Below, piece by piece: positions 33,086-41,468 of a stretch of DNA of 64,000 nucleotides. Source of the DNA: Larkinella insperata. GTDB lineage: Bacteria; Bacteroidota; Bacteroidia; Cytophagales; Spirosomataceae. The stretch's first letter is position 1. Every line of letters starts with the position of its first letter. The stretch lies in NCBI RefSeq assembly GCF_026248825.1, contig NZ_CP110973.1, positions 1,981,001 to 2,045,000 on the forward strand, read 5' to 3'. The notes under the pieces were generated by a model. It searched no databases. It saw only the letters and a list, made by a program, of their open reading frames with translations, and was not told where the DNA came from. Position numbers and translations under genes: made by a program.

Positions 33086-35782
33086 ATGAAGACATATTCG
33101 GTTACTTTGTTAACGATTTTGGTGGGTGTGTTTCTGGTTAGTACCGTCTATGCACAGCAGCCGACCCCGGTCTCCAATGCCATGATTGAGGGCATCGGAC
33201 TGGAAGCCGACACCACCCGGCCAGCAGCAGCACCAACCCGCCCGGACACCACCCAGTATAACGTGGCCGACCGCCCTGATACGGTTCGCTCCCTAAACAC
33301 CCAGCCCGTTGCCCAACCGGCCAGCACGACGACCGCACCGACCACCAACGCCCCGGCAACTCGCCAGGCTCAGAATACGGCCCCTCCCGTGGTGGGAAGT
33401 GGGAAAATCAGTGGAAAACTGGTGACCCCCCAGGCCGGAAAAAACCAGCCCGTCGAATTTGCCAGCATTGGCCTGTTTCGTTCGCGGGATTCAAGCTCCG
33501 TGACGGGCGCGCTGACCGACGAAAAAGGATTTTTTCAAATCGCGAATCTCGCACCGGATGCCTATTACATTCTTATTCAAAGTCTGGGGTTTGCGGCCAA
33601 ACGCATTCCGCGCATTGTACTCAGTGACGACAGGCCCACCGCCGATCTGGGCAATATTCTGCTGACTGAAACGGCCAAACAACTGCAGGAAGTGACCGTT
33701 CAGGGCCAGAAACAGGCGTACGAATATTCGCTCGACCGCAAGATTGTTAACGCCGATCAACTGCCTATTGCGCAGGGTGGATCGGCCATTGATATTTTGC
33801 AGAACGTTCCGTCGGTAACGGTCGACGTTGACGGCACGCTGAGTTTGCGGGGCAGCAGTAACGTCATTGTGCTGGTCGATGGAAAACCGTCGGGCCTGAC
33901 GGGGCTGGACCGGCAGGCAATTCTGGACCAGATTCCCGCCAGTAACATCGAGCGCATCGAGATGATTACCAACCCGTCGTCGCGCTTCGATGCCGACGGA
34001 GCCGCCGGGATCATTAACATCGTCCTGAAAAAAGAACGCGGACCGGGTTTTAACGGCAATGTGCAGCTCAACGTCGGAACCCGTGACAAATACAACGCGT
34101 CGATCAACCTCAACTCACGGTTCAAGAAACTTAACCTCTTTAGCAGCTACAACTTCCGGGCCGACCGGCGGTTTCAATACCGGATTTCGGACCGGCAGAA
34201 TATCTTCGAGGATTCGGTAAGTTACCTGTCGCAACGCAACGACGCCATCCGTCGGCGCGTCAACAACAACCTCCGTTTCGGCTTCGATTATTCCCTGTCG
34301 GCCCGCGACAACATCACGGCTGCTATTCTCTACCGGCCCGAATACAGCCGCGATACGGAAGTCGAAGTGTTCAATACCCAGAACGCCAACCGTGTTTCGC
34401 TGGGTCAAACCATCCGGACTACCGAAGAAACCGAACCCGAACGCGGTCTGGATTATTCGTTTGGTTACCGCCGGACCTTCGACAAGCAGGGCCGCGAGCT
34501 TTCGTTTGATGCGACCCTGTCCAACAACCGAAGCACCGAGTACCAGAATTTCAACAACACCACCAATTTACCGAAAAACCTGCTGACACCCAGTTTCCTG
34601 ATCGGACAGCAGCGGGCAGACAACGGCCGTGACAACCGGGTGGCGGTGTTGCAACTGGATTTTGTGGAGCCGATGAAAGACAAAAAGAAGCTGGAAGCCG
34701 GTCTGAAGCACACTTACCGCCGACTGGGCTCCAATTATCTGTTTGAAAACCTCGTAAACGGCAGCTGGACCATCAATCCGGATGTTACCAACAACTTTAT
34801 CTACGACGAACGAACGAGTGCCGCCTACGCCAATTTTGGCAACGAAATCCGGAAGTTCAGCTACCAAGTGGGTCTGCGAACGGAATACACCAGCATCGAA
34901 ACCGACCAGCGAACCACCAACATTCAGAGCAAGCGCGACTACATTTACCTGTTTCCGAGCGTTTTCCTGAACTACAACGCCAGCGAATCGCAGAAAATGC
35001 AGATCAACTACAGCCGGCGCATCAACCGGCCTTCTACCTGGTCGCTGAACCCGTTTATCGACCTCTCGGACCCGCTGAACATTCGGTACGGAAATCCTGG
35101 CCTGAACCCGGAACTGATTAATTCTTTCGAAATCAGCCACTTACTGTACGGCAAAAACACAACGCTTACTTCTTCGCTTTTTTACCGCCAGACGAACAAC
35201 GAAATCACCAGTTACCGCACCCTGCGCCCCGACGGCGTCACGGAGCAAACGTCACTGAACCTGAACCGATCGCAGAACTACGGTCTGGAGATCGTAGTGA
35301 CCCAGGACCTTCTGCGCTGGTGGAAAGTCAACGGTAACTTCTCGTTTTTTCAGCGGAATATCCAGGCCGGCGCCGACATACCCGGTATTCTGACCCGTAG
35401 CAACCGGAGCTGGACCGCCCGCGTAACCTCGAACATGAATCCCAAAAAAGGCACCGACATTCAGGTTGCGCTCAACTACCGTTCACCGTTTATTGTGGCG
35501 CAGGGCACGATCAATGGCTTCTTCAACGTCGATCTGGGCGTTAAGCAGAGCGTCCTGAAAGGCCGCGGAACGGTTAGCCTCCGGGTGAGTGATATCTTCA
35601 ACACGCTGCAATTCCAGAACGAGAGTTTCGGGACCAATTTTGCCGCTACCAGCCGCAGCAAACGCGAAAGCCGCATCGGTTTTATCGGATTCAGTTACCG
35701 CCTGAGCAAGCAGGTTGTCCGGGAAAAAGAACGCGACCAGGATCGGGAGCGGGATGACACGCCGGGTGAGAACGATTTTTAA
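33086..35782 (+). CDS. Outer-membrane beta-barrel receptor (TonB-dependent type)
   Basis: This 898-residue outer-membrane protein has a signal peptide (about 1-23). A Thr/Pro/Ala-rich linker of about 80 residues then precedes the CarboxypepD_reg domain (about 107-190, VEFASIGLFRSRDSSSVTGA). A TonB plug follows (about 205-310, GGSAIDILQNVPSVTVDVDG and GAAGIINIVLKKERGPGF). The rest is a 22-strand-type barrel of the outer membrane beta-barrel (OMP_b-brl_3) group, with a charged tail (ERDQDRERDD) after the last strand. The substrate is unknown; no SusD partner, sigma or anti-sigma gene is adjacent, so it is probably not a SusCD glycan importer. TATCTTTG at 32955-32962 could be its -7 element. Confidence 0.85.
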   Translation: MKTYSVTLLTILVGVFLVSTVYAQQPTPVSNAMIEGIGLEADTTRPAAAPTRPDTTQYNVADRPDTVRSLNTQPVAQPASTTTAPTTNAPATRQAQNTAPPVVGSGKISGKLVTPQAGKNQPVEFASIGLFRSRDSSSVTGALTDEKGFFQIANLAPDAYYILIQSLGFAAKRIPRIVLSDDRPTADLGNILLTETAKQLQEVTVQGQKQAYEYSLDRKIVNADQLPIAQGGSAIDILQNVPSVTVDVDGTLSLRGSSNVIVLVDGKPSGLTGLDRQAILDQIPASNIERIEMITNPSSRFDADGAAGIINIVLKKERGPGFNGNVQLNVGTRDKYNASINLNSRFKKLNLFSSYNFRADRRFQYRISDRQNIFEDSVSYLSQRNDAIRRRVNNNLRFGFDYSLSARDNITAAILYRPEYSRDTEVEVFNTQNANRVSLGQTIRTTEETEPERGLDYSFGYRRTFDKQGRELSFDATLSNNRSTEYQNFNNTTNLPKNLLTPSFLIGQQRADNGRDNRVAVLQLDFVEPMKDKKKLEAGLKHTYRRLGSNYLFENLVNGSWTINPDVTNNFIYDERTSAAYANFGNEIRKFSYQVGLRTEYTSIETDQRTTNIQSKRDYIYLFPSVFLNYNASESQKMQINYSRRINRPSTWSLNPFIDLSDPLNIRYGNPGLNPELINSFEISHLLYGKNTTLTSSLFYRQTNNEITSYRTLRPDGVTEQTSLNLNRSQNYGLEIVVTQDLLRWWKVNGNFSFFQRNIQAGADIPGILTRSNRSWTARVTSNMNPKKGTDIQVALNYRSPFIVAQGTINGFFNVDLGVKQSVLKGRGTVSLRVSDIFNTLQFQNESFGTNFAATSRSKRESRIGFIGFSYRLSKQVVREKERDQDRERDDTPGENDF

Positions 35783-35884
35783 GCGTATATTTACGTACCC
35801 ACGGACCGAGTCGCGCAGATTCCGGTCCGGGTTTTAACCAGGTGTTAACCAAACTGACACGGACGAACGTCTGTGGGTACGGAT

Positions 35885-37516
35885 ATGCTCTATCGTTTAC
35901 TTGCACTCAGCGGCTTTTTCCTGTTAGCCGAAAATCAGGCTTCCACAGCCGCCGACAGCGTTGCCATCGACGGCAAAGCCTTTGTCAAACACATTCAAGT
36001 ACTCGCTTCCGACGCATTTGAAGGCCGGAAGCCGGGCACAGCCGGGGAGGAGAAAACCGTTCAGTACCTCCAATCAGAATTTCGGAAAATGGGCCTGCAA
36101 CCGGGCAACGGCAAAAGCTATTTTCAGGATGTTCCGATGGTGACGATTGCTTCCAAACCGGCGGGGCCGCTGGTTCTGAAAGGCAAAAACGGTACGGTTT
36201 CGCTCAATAGTCTGGCAGATTTTGTCGCTACTTCGCCCCACGTTCAGGATCAGGTCAAAATCACGGATTCGGAACTGGTTTTCGTGGGCTACGGTATTGT
36301 TGCGCCCGAATACAACTGGAACGATTATGCCGGTCTTGATGTGAAGGGCAAAACCGTGGTGGTCATGGTCAATGACCCGGGCATGGTGGACAGCACGCTG
36401 TTCAAAGGCAATACGATGACCTATTACGGCCGCTGGACGTACAAATACGAAGAAGCCGCCCGTCAGGGAGCCGCCGGGGTGTTGATCGTTCACGAATCAA
36501 AAGCGGCCAGTTACGGCTGGTCGGTGATCCGCAGCAGCTTCTCGAAATCCAAACTGTATTTACAGACCGCCGACGGGAACCGGTCCAAAGCCGTGGTAGA
36601 AGGCTGGCTTACGCTAGACGCGGCCAGGAATCTGTTCAAACTCGCGGGCGTGTCGCCGGAGCTGTTCCGGGAAGCAGGTGCCCGCGGCTTTAAACCCGTC
36701 AGGCTGGGCGTGACGACTTCGCTGGTCATCAACAATCAAATCACCAAATCGATCTCGAAAAACGTTCTGGCGTTGCTGCCCGGCACCGGTCGCCGGGACG
36801 AATACATCATTTACAGCTCTCATTGGGACCATCTGGGCAAAGGAGAAGCCATCAAGGGTGATTCAATTTATAACGGTGCTTCCGACAATGCATCCGGTAC
36901 AGCGGCTTTGCTGGAGCTCGCGGAAACGTTTACTAAGCTGAAGAAAAAACCGGCACGTTCCATTCTGTTTCTGGCCGTAACGGCCGAGGAACAGGGATTG
37001 CTGGGCTCGGAATATTACGCGACGCACCCGGTTTTTCCGCTGAATAAAACCGTTGCCAACATCAACATGGACGCCTTTCATCCGTTGGGGCGCACCAAAG
37101 ATGTGGTCATCGTTGGACGGGGGCAATCCGATCTGGAAGATTATGCCGCAGCGGCCGCAATCCAGCAGGGCCGGACCATTCGGGGCGATTTCAACCCGTC
37201 GGCGGGCAGTTATTTTCGCTCCGATCACTTCAATTTTGCCAAAGTCGGCGTCCCGGCGTTGTACCTGAAAACCGGCGTCAACTCCGTTAAAAACGGCGAA
37301 GCCTGGGGCCGGGCGCAACTGGAGGAATATAACCTGAACCGCTACCACGCCCCGTCGGATGAATACTCTTCTTCGTGGGACTTATCGGGAATCATTGAAG
37401 ATGTACAGCTGCTGTTCAACGTGGGCTACCGTTTGAGCAGCGAATCGACCTTTCCCGGCTGGAAACCCAGTTCGGAATTTAAGGCGGCCCGGGAAAAAGG
37501 TTCGGCGAAGAAATAA
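35885..37516 (+). CDS. M28-family zinc aminopeptidase with PA domain
   Basis: This 543-residue exported metallopeptidase has a signal peptide (MLYRLLALSGFFLLAENQAS), a protease-associated (PA) insert (about 130-240) and the M28 catalytic domain. The two-zinc site is complete: SSHWDHLGKG (His), GASDNASGTAALLE (bridging Asp), AVTAEEQGLLGSEYY (base Glu and ligand Glu), INMDAF (Asp) and RSDHFNFAKVGVPAL (His). It should remove N-terminal residues from peptides in the periplasm or outside the cell. I start at the ATG at 35,885; a GTG 12 bases upstream is open but less likely. It follows the beta-barrel receptor by about 100 bases. Confidence 0.9.
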   Translation: MLYRLLALSGFFLLAENQASTAADSVAIDGKAFVKHIQVLASDAFEGRKPGTAGEEKTVQYLQSEFRKMGLQPGNGKSYFQDVPMVTIASKPAGPLVLKGKNGTVSLNSLADFVATSPHVQDQVKITDSELVFVGYGIVAPEYNWNDYAGLDVKGKTVVVMVNDPGMVDSTLFKGNTMTYYGRWTYKYEEAARQGAAGVLIVHESKAASYGWSVIRSSFSKSKLYLQTADGNRSKAVVEGWLTLDAARNLFKLAGVSPELFREAGARGFKPVRLGVTTSLVINNQITKSISKNVLALLPGTGRRDEYIIYSSHWDHLGKGEAIKGDSIYNGASDNASGTAALLELAETFTKLKKKPARSILFLAVTAEEQGLLGSEYYATHPVFPLNKTVANINMDAFHPLGRTKDVVIVGRGQSDLEDYAAAAAIQQGRTIRGDFNPSAGSYFRSDHFNFAKVGVPALYLKTGVNSVKNGEAWGRAQLEEYNLNRYHAPSDEYSSSWDLSGIIEDVQLLFNVGYRLSSESTFPGWKPSSEFKAAREKGSAKK

Positions 37517-37543
37517 CGGTTCGGATAGCCGTTTACAAAACCT

Positions 37544-37551
37544 TATCTTTG
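37544..37551 (+). promoter_or_regulatory. -7 element of the prfB promoter
   Basis: TATCTTTG matches TAnnTTTG and lies 45 bases before the prfB ATG. A TTCG (37520-37523) 20 bases upstream could serve as a weak -33 element. Confidence 0.5.
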
Positions 37552-37596
37552 CGGGCTAGTTAGCCATATTATCATTCATTTATTGTTTCACGCATC

Positions 37597-38674
37597 ATGA
37601 CGACCGACCAATTAAAGGACGTGAGGGCCAGAGTAGAGGCCCTGAGGGGGTATCTTTGACTACGATAGCAAGAAAGAACAACTCGCTGATTTAGAAGACC
37701 GTACCAGCCAGCCCGAATTCTGGCAGGACGCTGAAGGTGCCGAAAAAACCATGAAGCAGGTTCGGATGCTGAAGGGGTGGACAACGGGATACGAGCACGT
37801 TAATTCGCTGCTGGGCGATCTGGAAACCCTTTACGAATTCTACGAAGCAGGTGATGTTTCGGAAGAAGAAGTAGATGCTGAGGGTGAAAAAGTAAAAGCT
37901 GCGCTGGACGATTTGGAGCTGAAAAAAATGCTCAGCAACGAAGAAGACCAGCTCAGTGCGGTGCTGGAAATCAACTCCGGCGCGGGCGGTACCGAGAGCC
38001 AGGACTGGGCCGACATGCTCTACCGGATGTACCTGATGTGGTCGGAAAAGCACGGCTACAAGGTCAAACAGGTGGATTACCAACCCGGCGACGGCGCGGG
38101 CATCAAATCGGCCACACTGGAAGTAGACGGACCGCTGGCCTATGGATATCTGAAATCAGAAAACGGGGTACACCGACTGGTGCGGGTTTCGCCTTTCGAC
38201 GCCAACGCTCGTCGGCATACGTCATTTGCCTCGGTCTACGCTTATCCGCTGATCGACGATTCCATCGAAATTGAGGTCAACCCCGCCGACATCGAATGGG
38301 ACACGTTTCGTTCGGGAGGAGCCGGTGGACAGAACGTGAACAAGGTGGAAACCGCCGTGCGACTGCGCCACAAACCATCCGGCCTGATCATCGAATGTCA
38401 GCAGGAGCGGAGCCAGTTGCAAAACAAGGAAGTGGCCATGCGGCTTTTGAAATCGAAGCTGTACCAGATCGAAGTTGAAAAACGCAACGCGGCCCGGGCC
38501 GAAGTAGAAGCCAGCAAGAAAAAAATTGAGTGGGGTTCGCAAATCCGGAGCTACGTTCTCGACGACCGCCGGGTGAAAGATCACCGCACCGGTTACCAGA
38601 CCTCCAACACGGACGCTGTGCTGAACGGTAATCTCGATGAATTCATCAAAGCCTACCTGCTGATGCAGGATTAA
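37597..38674 (+). CDS. prfB: Peptide chain release factor 2 with programmed +1 frameshift
   Basis: This 358-residue factor ends translation at UGA and UAA. The gene is in two frames. Codons 1-20 (from the ATG at 37,597) read to CTT then an in-frame TGA at 37657-37659. The ribosome must slip +1 at CTT-T to continue with GAC at 37,658. The site AGGGGGTATCTTTGAC is the classical autoregulatory signal: a Shine-Dalgarno-like AGGGGG precedes CUU UGA C. After the shift come the SPF stop-codon-reading motif ([10 protein letters not shown]) and the GGQ motif ([10 protein letters not shown]) that triggers hydrolysis. It is a working gene, not a pseudogene. Confidence 0.96.
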
Positions 38675-38734
38675 CACAAGGACGTCCCCGGCAGCCTGGC
38701 TTGCCGGGGATTTTCGTTTGTTGTATGTTTAGCC

Positions 38735-39493
38735 ATGCTCCCGGTTTTCAGGCTGTCCGACGGCCCGGTTCCTTTATTGGCGTTTCACGGTATTGGTCAG
38801 GATCACCGGGTCTTTGAGCCGCTGGCACGCGCGCTGGAAGGACGGTATGCCGTGTATGCCTTCGATTTGTTTTTCCACGGTGCTCACCCGCCAACGGTAA
38901 CCGACGACGCACTCACCAAAACGGCTTACCAGCAACACATTCAGGATTTCCTCCACCAGTACCGGCTTGAACGGTTTGCCGTAGTTGGTTTCAGCATGGG
39001 CGGACGGTTTGCCCTGGCCACTGCTGAAGCTTTTGCCTCCCAACTGGAAGAATTGATTTTGCTAGCCCCCGACGGTATTACCATCAGTCCGTGGTACCAC
39101 CTGGCAACCCACACCCGCCCGGGCCGCTGGCTTTTTCGGTATTTATTGAAGCACATGCCGCTGCTGCACCGGTTTGGCCAGTTTTTCATTGCCATCGGAT
39201 TGATCAATCGCAGCGTCCTGAAATTTGCGGAGAGCACCCTGGCGACCGCCGAGCAGCGAAAACAGGTCTACGATTCCTGGGTATACTTTCAAAAATTGCA
39301 GTTCGACCACCGTGTCCTGAGCGCTTTGCTGAACCAGCACCCCCTGCGCATCCGTTTTTTTGCGGGCTATTTTGATCAGGTTCTCCCGGTTTCATTTCTG
39401 GAACCCCTGACCCGCGGGCTACAGGCTTATGAACTGACAGTTCTGAAAACCGGTCACAACCGGCTCATTGAAAAAGTAGCTAAGCTGCTTTAG
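38735..39493 (+). CDS. Alpha/beta hydrolase
   Basis: This 252-residue cytosolic alpha/beta hydrolase has the nucleophile elbow GFSMGG (S87), an oxyanion-loop segment LAFHGIGQDH near residue 17, and a C-terminal His in KTGHNRLIEK. The lid region (about 115-190) is helical. Such proteins hydrolyse esters or lipids, but family membership does not fix a substrate. It follows prfB by 60 bases and overlaps the convergent VTT-protein gene by 3 bases. No promoter was clear. Confidence 0.8.
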   Translation: MLPVFRLSDGPVPLLAFHGIGQDHRVFEPLARALEGRYAVYAFDLFFHGAHPPTVTDDALTKTAYQQHIQDFLHQYRLERFAVVGFSMGGRFALATAEAFASQLEELILLAPDGITISPWYHLATHTRPGRWLFRYLLKHMPLLHRFGQFFIAIGLINRSVLKFAESTLATAEQRKQVYDSWVYFQKLQFDHRVLSALLNQHPLRIRFFAGYFDQVLPVSFLEPLTRGLQAYELTVLKTGHNRLIEKVAKLL

Positions 39494-40167
39494 CGATTCA
39501 ATGCCCGGTTTAGAACGGCATACAGGCCAATAACTGACGCCAGCAGCAGCACGCCAACGGAAATTTGTGTCCAGCTTCCGGCGTTCGGATCTTCTACCAA
39601 CGTTCGGATTTCCCGGGCCTGCTGGGCCGTCCAGACGGCGATGAAGGTGCGCGGAATCATGCCCAGAAAACCGCCCAGCAGAATGTTTCTCAAACGCGCA
39701 CCGGATAAGGCAAACACCAGATTGATGACGGCAAAAGGGAGAACCGGCGATAATTTCGCGAAGAAAATCACTTTCAGCTCCTGTTCCCGAATCCGTTCCA
39801 GCACCTTCCTGGCTTTCGGATTCTGCTCGATAAACCGCACAAACCGATCCTGATCGACCCAGTTTACCATCCGGTTCACGAGCAGAATACAGATCATGTT
39901 GAGCGCAAACAGCGGCAGTAGCGAATTCCAGCCGAGAAAGTACCCGAAAATGAGGGCTAGAAAAGTGGGTGGCGTCAGCGCAAAGGCGGAGGTGAGGCAA
40001 CAGGCCGCCGTCAGCCCCAGCCATTCCCAGCCGTTGAACTGGGCGATAAGCGGCTCGTAGGAAACGGCCAGGTAGGTCAGCGCAGAACTGAACACAAGTG
40101 GGGTAACCGACAGAATGATTCCAGCCACCGCCGGGCCCGATAAAGCGTTGAGGAAGACTTTTTTCAC
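39490..40167 (-). CDS. VTT-domain membrane protein (TVP38/TMEM64 type)
   Basis: This 225-residue integral membrane protein has about five or six transmembrane helices. The conserved VTT core is visible as TPPTFLALIFGYFLGWNSLL and ELKVIFFAKLSPVLPFAVIN, followed by LLGGFLGMIPRTFI. Related DedA and TVP38 proteins are linked to lipid scrambling, undecaprenyl-phosphate or metal and proton homeostasis, but the exact role of this member is unknown. Its stop overlaps the hydrolase stop on the other strand. It is divergent from the trans-sulfuration gene, sharing a gap of only about 65 bases. Confidence 0.8.
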   Translation of the reverse strand: MKKVFLNALSGPAVAGIILSVTPLVFSSALTYLAVSYEPLIAQFNGWEWLGLTAACCLTSAFALTPPTFLALIFGYFLGWNSLLPLFALNMICILLVNRMVNWVDQDRFVRFIEQNPKARKVLERIREQELKVIFFAKLSPVLPFAVINLVFALSGARLRNILLGGFLGMIPRTFIAVWTAQQAREIRTLVEDPNAGSWTQISVGVLLLASVIGLYAVLNRALNR

Positions 40168-40233
40168 GCACCAAACTTACGGCATTTTCGGGCAACGACT
40201 GGCACCGTTTGTAAAACCGTGTTACATTCGGGT

Positions 40234-41373
40234 ATGAAATTCGCAACCAAAGCCATCCACGCCGGCGTTGAACCGGACCCCACAACCGGGGCCATCATGA
40301 CGCCCATCTACCAGACGTCGACTTACGTGCAGGAGTCGCCGGGGAAGCACAAGGGCTATGAGTACGCCCGGACGCAAAATCCAACCCGAACGGCTTTACA
40401 AAATAACCTGGCCGCGCTCGAAAACGGCAAATACGGCATTTGTTACGCATCCGGGCTGGCGGCCACCGACGCCATTCTGAAACTGTTTAAACCGGGTGAC
40501 GAGATTGTTGCCAGCAGCGATCTTTACGGTGGTACTTACCGGATTATGGTCCGGGTTTTTCAGGAATTTGGGCTAAAATTTAAGTTTATCGGCCTGGAAG
40601 ACCCGTCGGCGCTGGAAAGTGCCATTACACCCGCTACGAAAATGGTCTGGATTGAAACCCCAACCAACCCGTTGTTGCGCATTGTAGACATTACCGCTAT
40701 TGCCGCCATTACGAAAGCCAAAAATACGCTGCTGGTGGTTGACAACACCTTTGCCTCGCCCTATCTGCAAAATCCGCTCGACCTGGGGGCCGACATGGTG
40801 ATGCACTCGGTGACCAAATACCTCGGCGGTCACTCCGACACGGTGATGGGCGCCATTGTGCTGAACGACGACGAAATCGCGAAGCGGCTGGCATTCATTC
40901 AGAACGCATGTGGGGCCGTACCCGGACCGCAGGATTGTTTCCTGGTGCTTCGCGGCATCAAAACGCTTCACATCCGAATGCAGCGGCATTGTGAAAATGC
41001 CCTGAAGATTGCCCAGTACCTGAGCCAGCATCCGAAAGTAGGTCAGGTCAATTACCCGGGGCTGGAGAACCACCCGCAACACGCGCTGGCGAAACGGCAA
41101 ATGCGCGGTTTTGGCGGAATGGTATCGTTTGAATTACGCGGTGATTCGCTGCCGGAAGCCGTGCGGGTGATGGAAAGTTTCAAGGTATTTTCGCTGGGCG
41201 AATCGCTGGGCGGGGTCGAGTCGCTTTGCACACACCCGGCTTCAATGACCCACGCCAGCATACCGAAAGAAGAACGCGAAAAGAACGGTTTGAAGGATAC
41301 GCTAATCCGCCTGAGCGTTGGAATTGAAGATGTTGACGATTTGATCCAGGATCTGGAGCAGGCAATTGGATAA
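40234..41373 (+). CDS. Trans-sulfuration PLP enzyme (cystathionine gamma-synthase/lyase)
   Basis: This 379-residue pyridoxal-phosphate enzyme belongs to the Cys/Met metabolism family. The PLP lysine is in SVTKYLGGHSDTVMG; the cofactor pocket is formed by CYASGLAATDAIL, ETPTNPLLRIVDI and VDNTFASPYLQNPL. It either makes cystathionine from an activated homoserine or splits cystathionine to cysteine. These cannot be told apart safely by eye; the sequence is closest to the synthase/lyase branch (MetB/MetC/CGL). I start at the ATG at 40,234 (MKFATKAIHAG), the usual N-terminus, not at the TTG 15 bases upstream. Confidence 0.9.
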   Translation: MKFATKAIHAGVEPDPTTGAIMTPIYQTSTYVQESPGKHKGYEYARTQNPTRTALQNNLAALENGKYGICYASGLAATDAILKLFKPGDEIVASSDLYGGTYRIMVRVFQEFGLKFKFIGLEDPSALESAITPATKMVWIETPTNPLLRIVDITAIAAITKAKNTLLVVDNTFASPYLQNPLDLGADMVMHSVTKYLGGHSDTVMGAIVLNDDEIAKRLAFIQNACGAVPGPQDCFLVLRGIKTLHIRMQRHCENALKIAQYLSQHPKVGQVNYPGLENHPQHALAKRQMRGFGGMVSFELRGDSLPEAVRVMESFKVFSLGESLGGVESLCTHPASMTHASIPKEEREKNGLKDTLIRLSVGIEDVDDLIQDLEQAIG

Positions 41374-41389
41374 ACTTTATGAATCAGGA

Positions 41390-41461
41390 TTCCGCAGATT
41401 AAAGGCTGACTGGAAGTAACTGAACAAGACAGCTCCTTGGTTACGCCCTTAATCTGCGGAA
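41390..41461. repeat. 13-base perfect inverted repeat between convergent genes
   Basis: TTCCGCAGATTAA (41390-41402) and TTAATCTGCGGAA (41449-41461) are exact reverse complements 46 bases apart. The repeat fills the gap between the trans-sulfuration gene and the TonB receptor gene. It could form a long hairpin that ends both transcripts, although no T run follows. Confidence 0.6.
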
Positions 41462-41468
41462 CATCGGT

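Noticed and set aside
37657..37659. An in-frame stop in prfB that could suggest a pseudogene
   Set aside because: It is the conserved programmed +1 frameshift site; both halves are intact and the junction sequence is the classical one.
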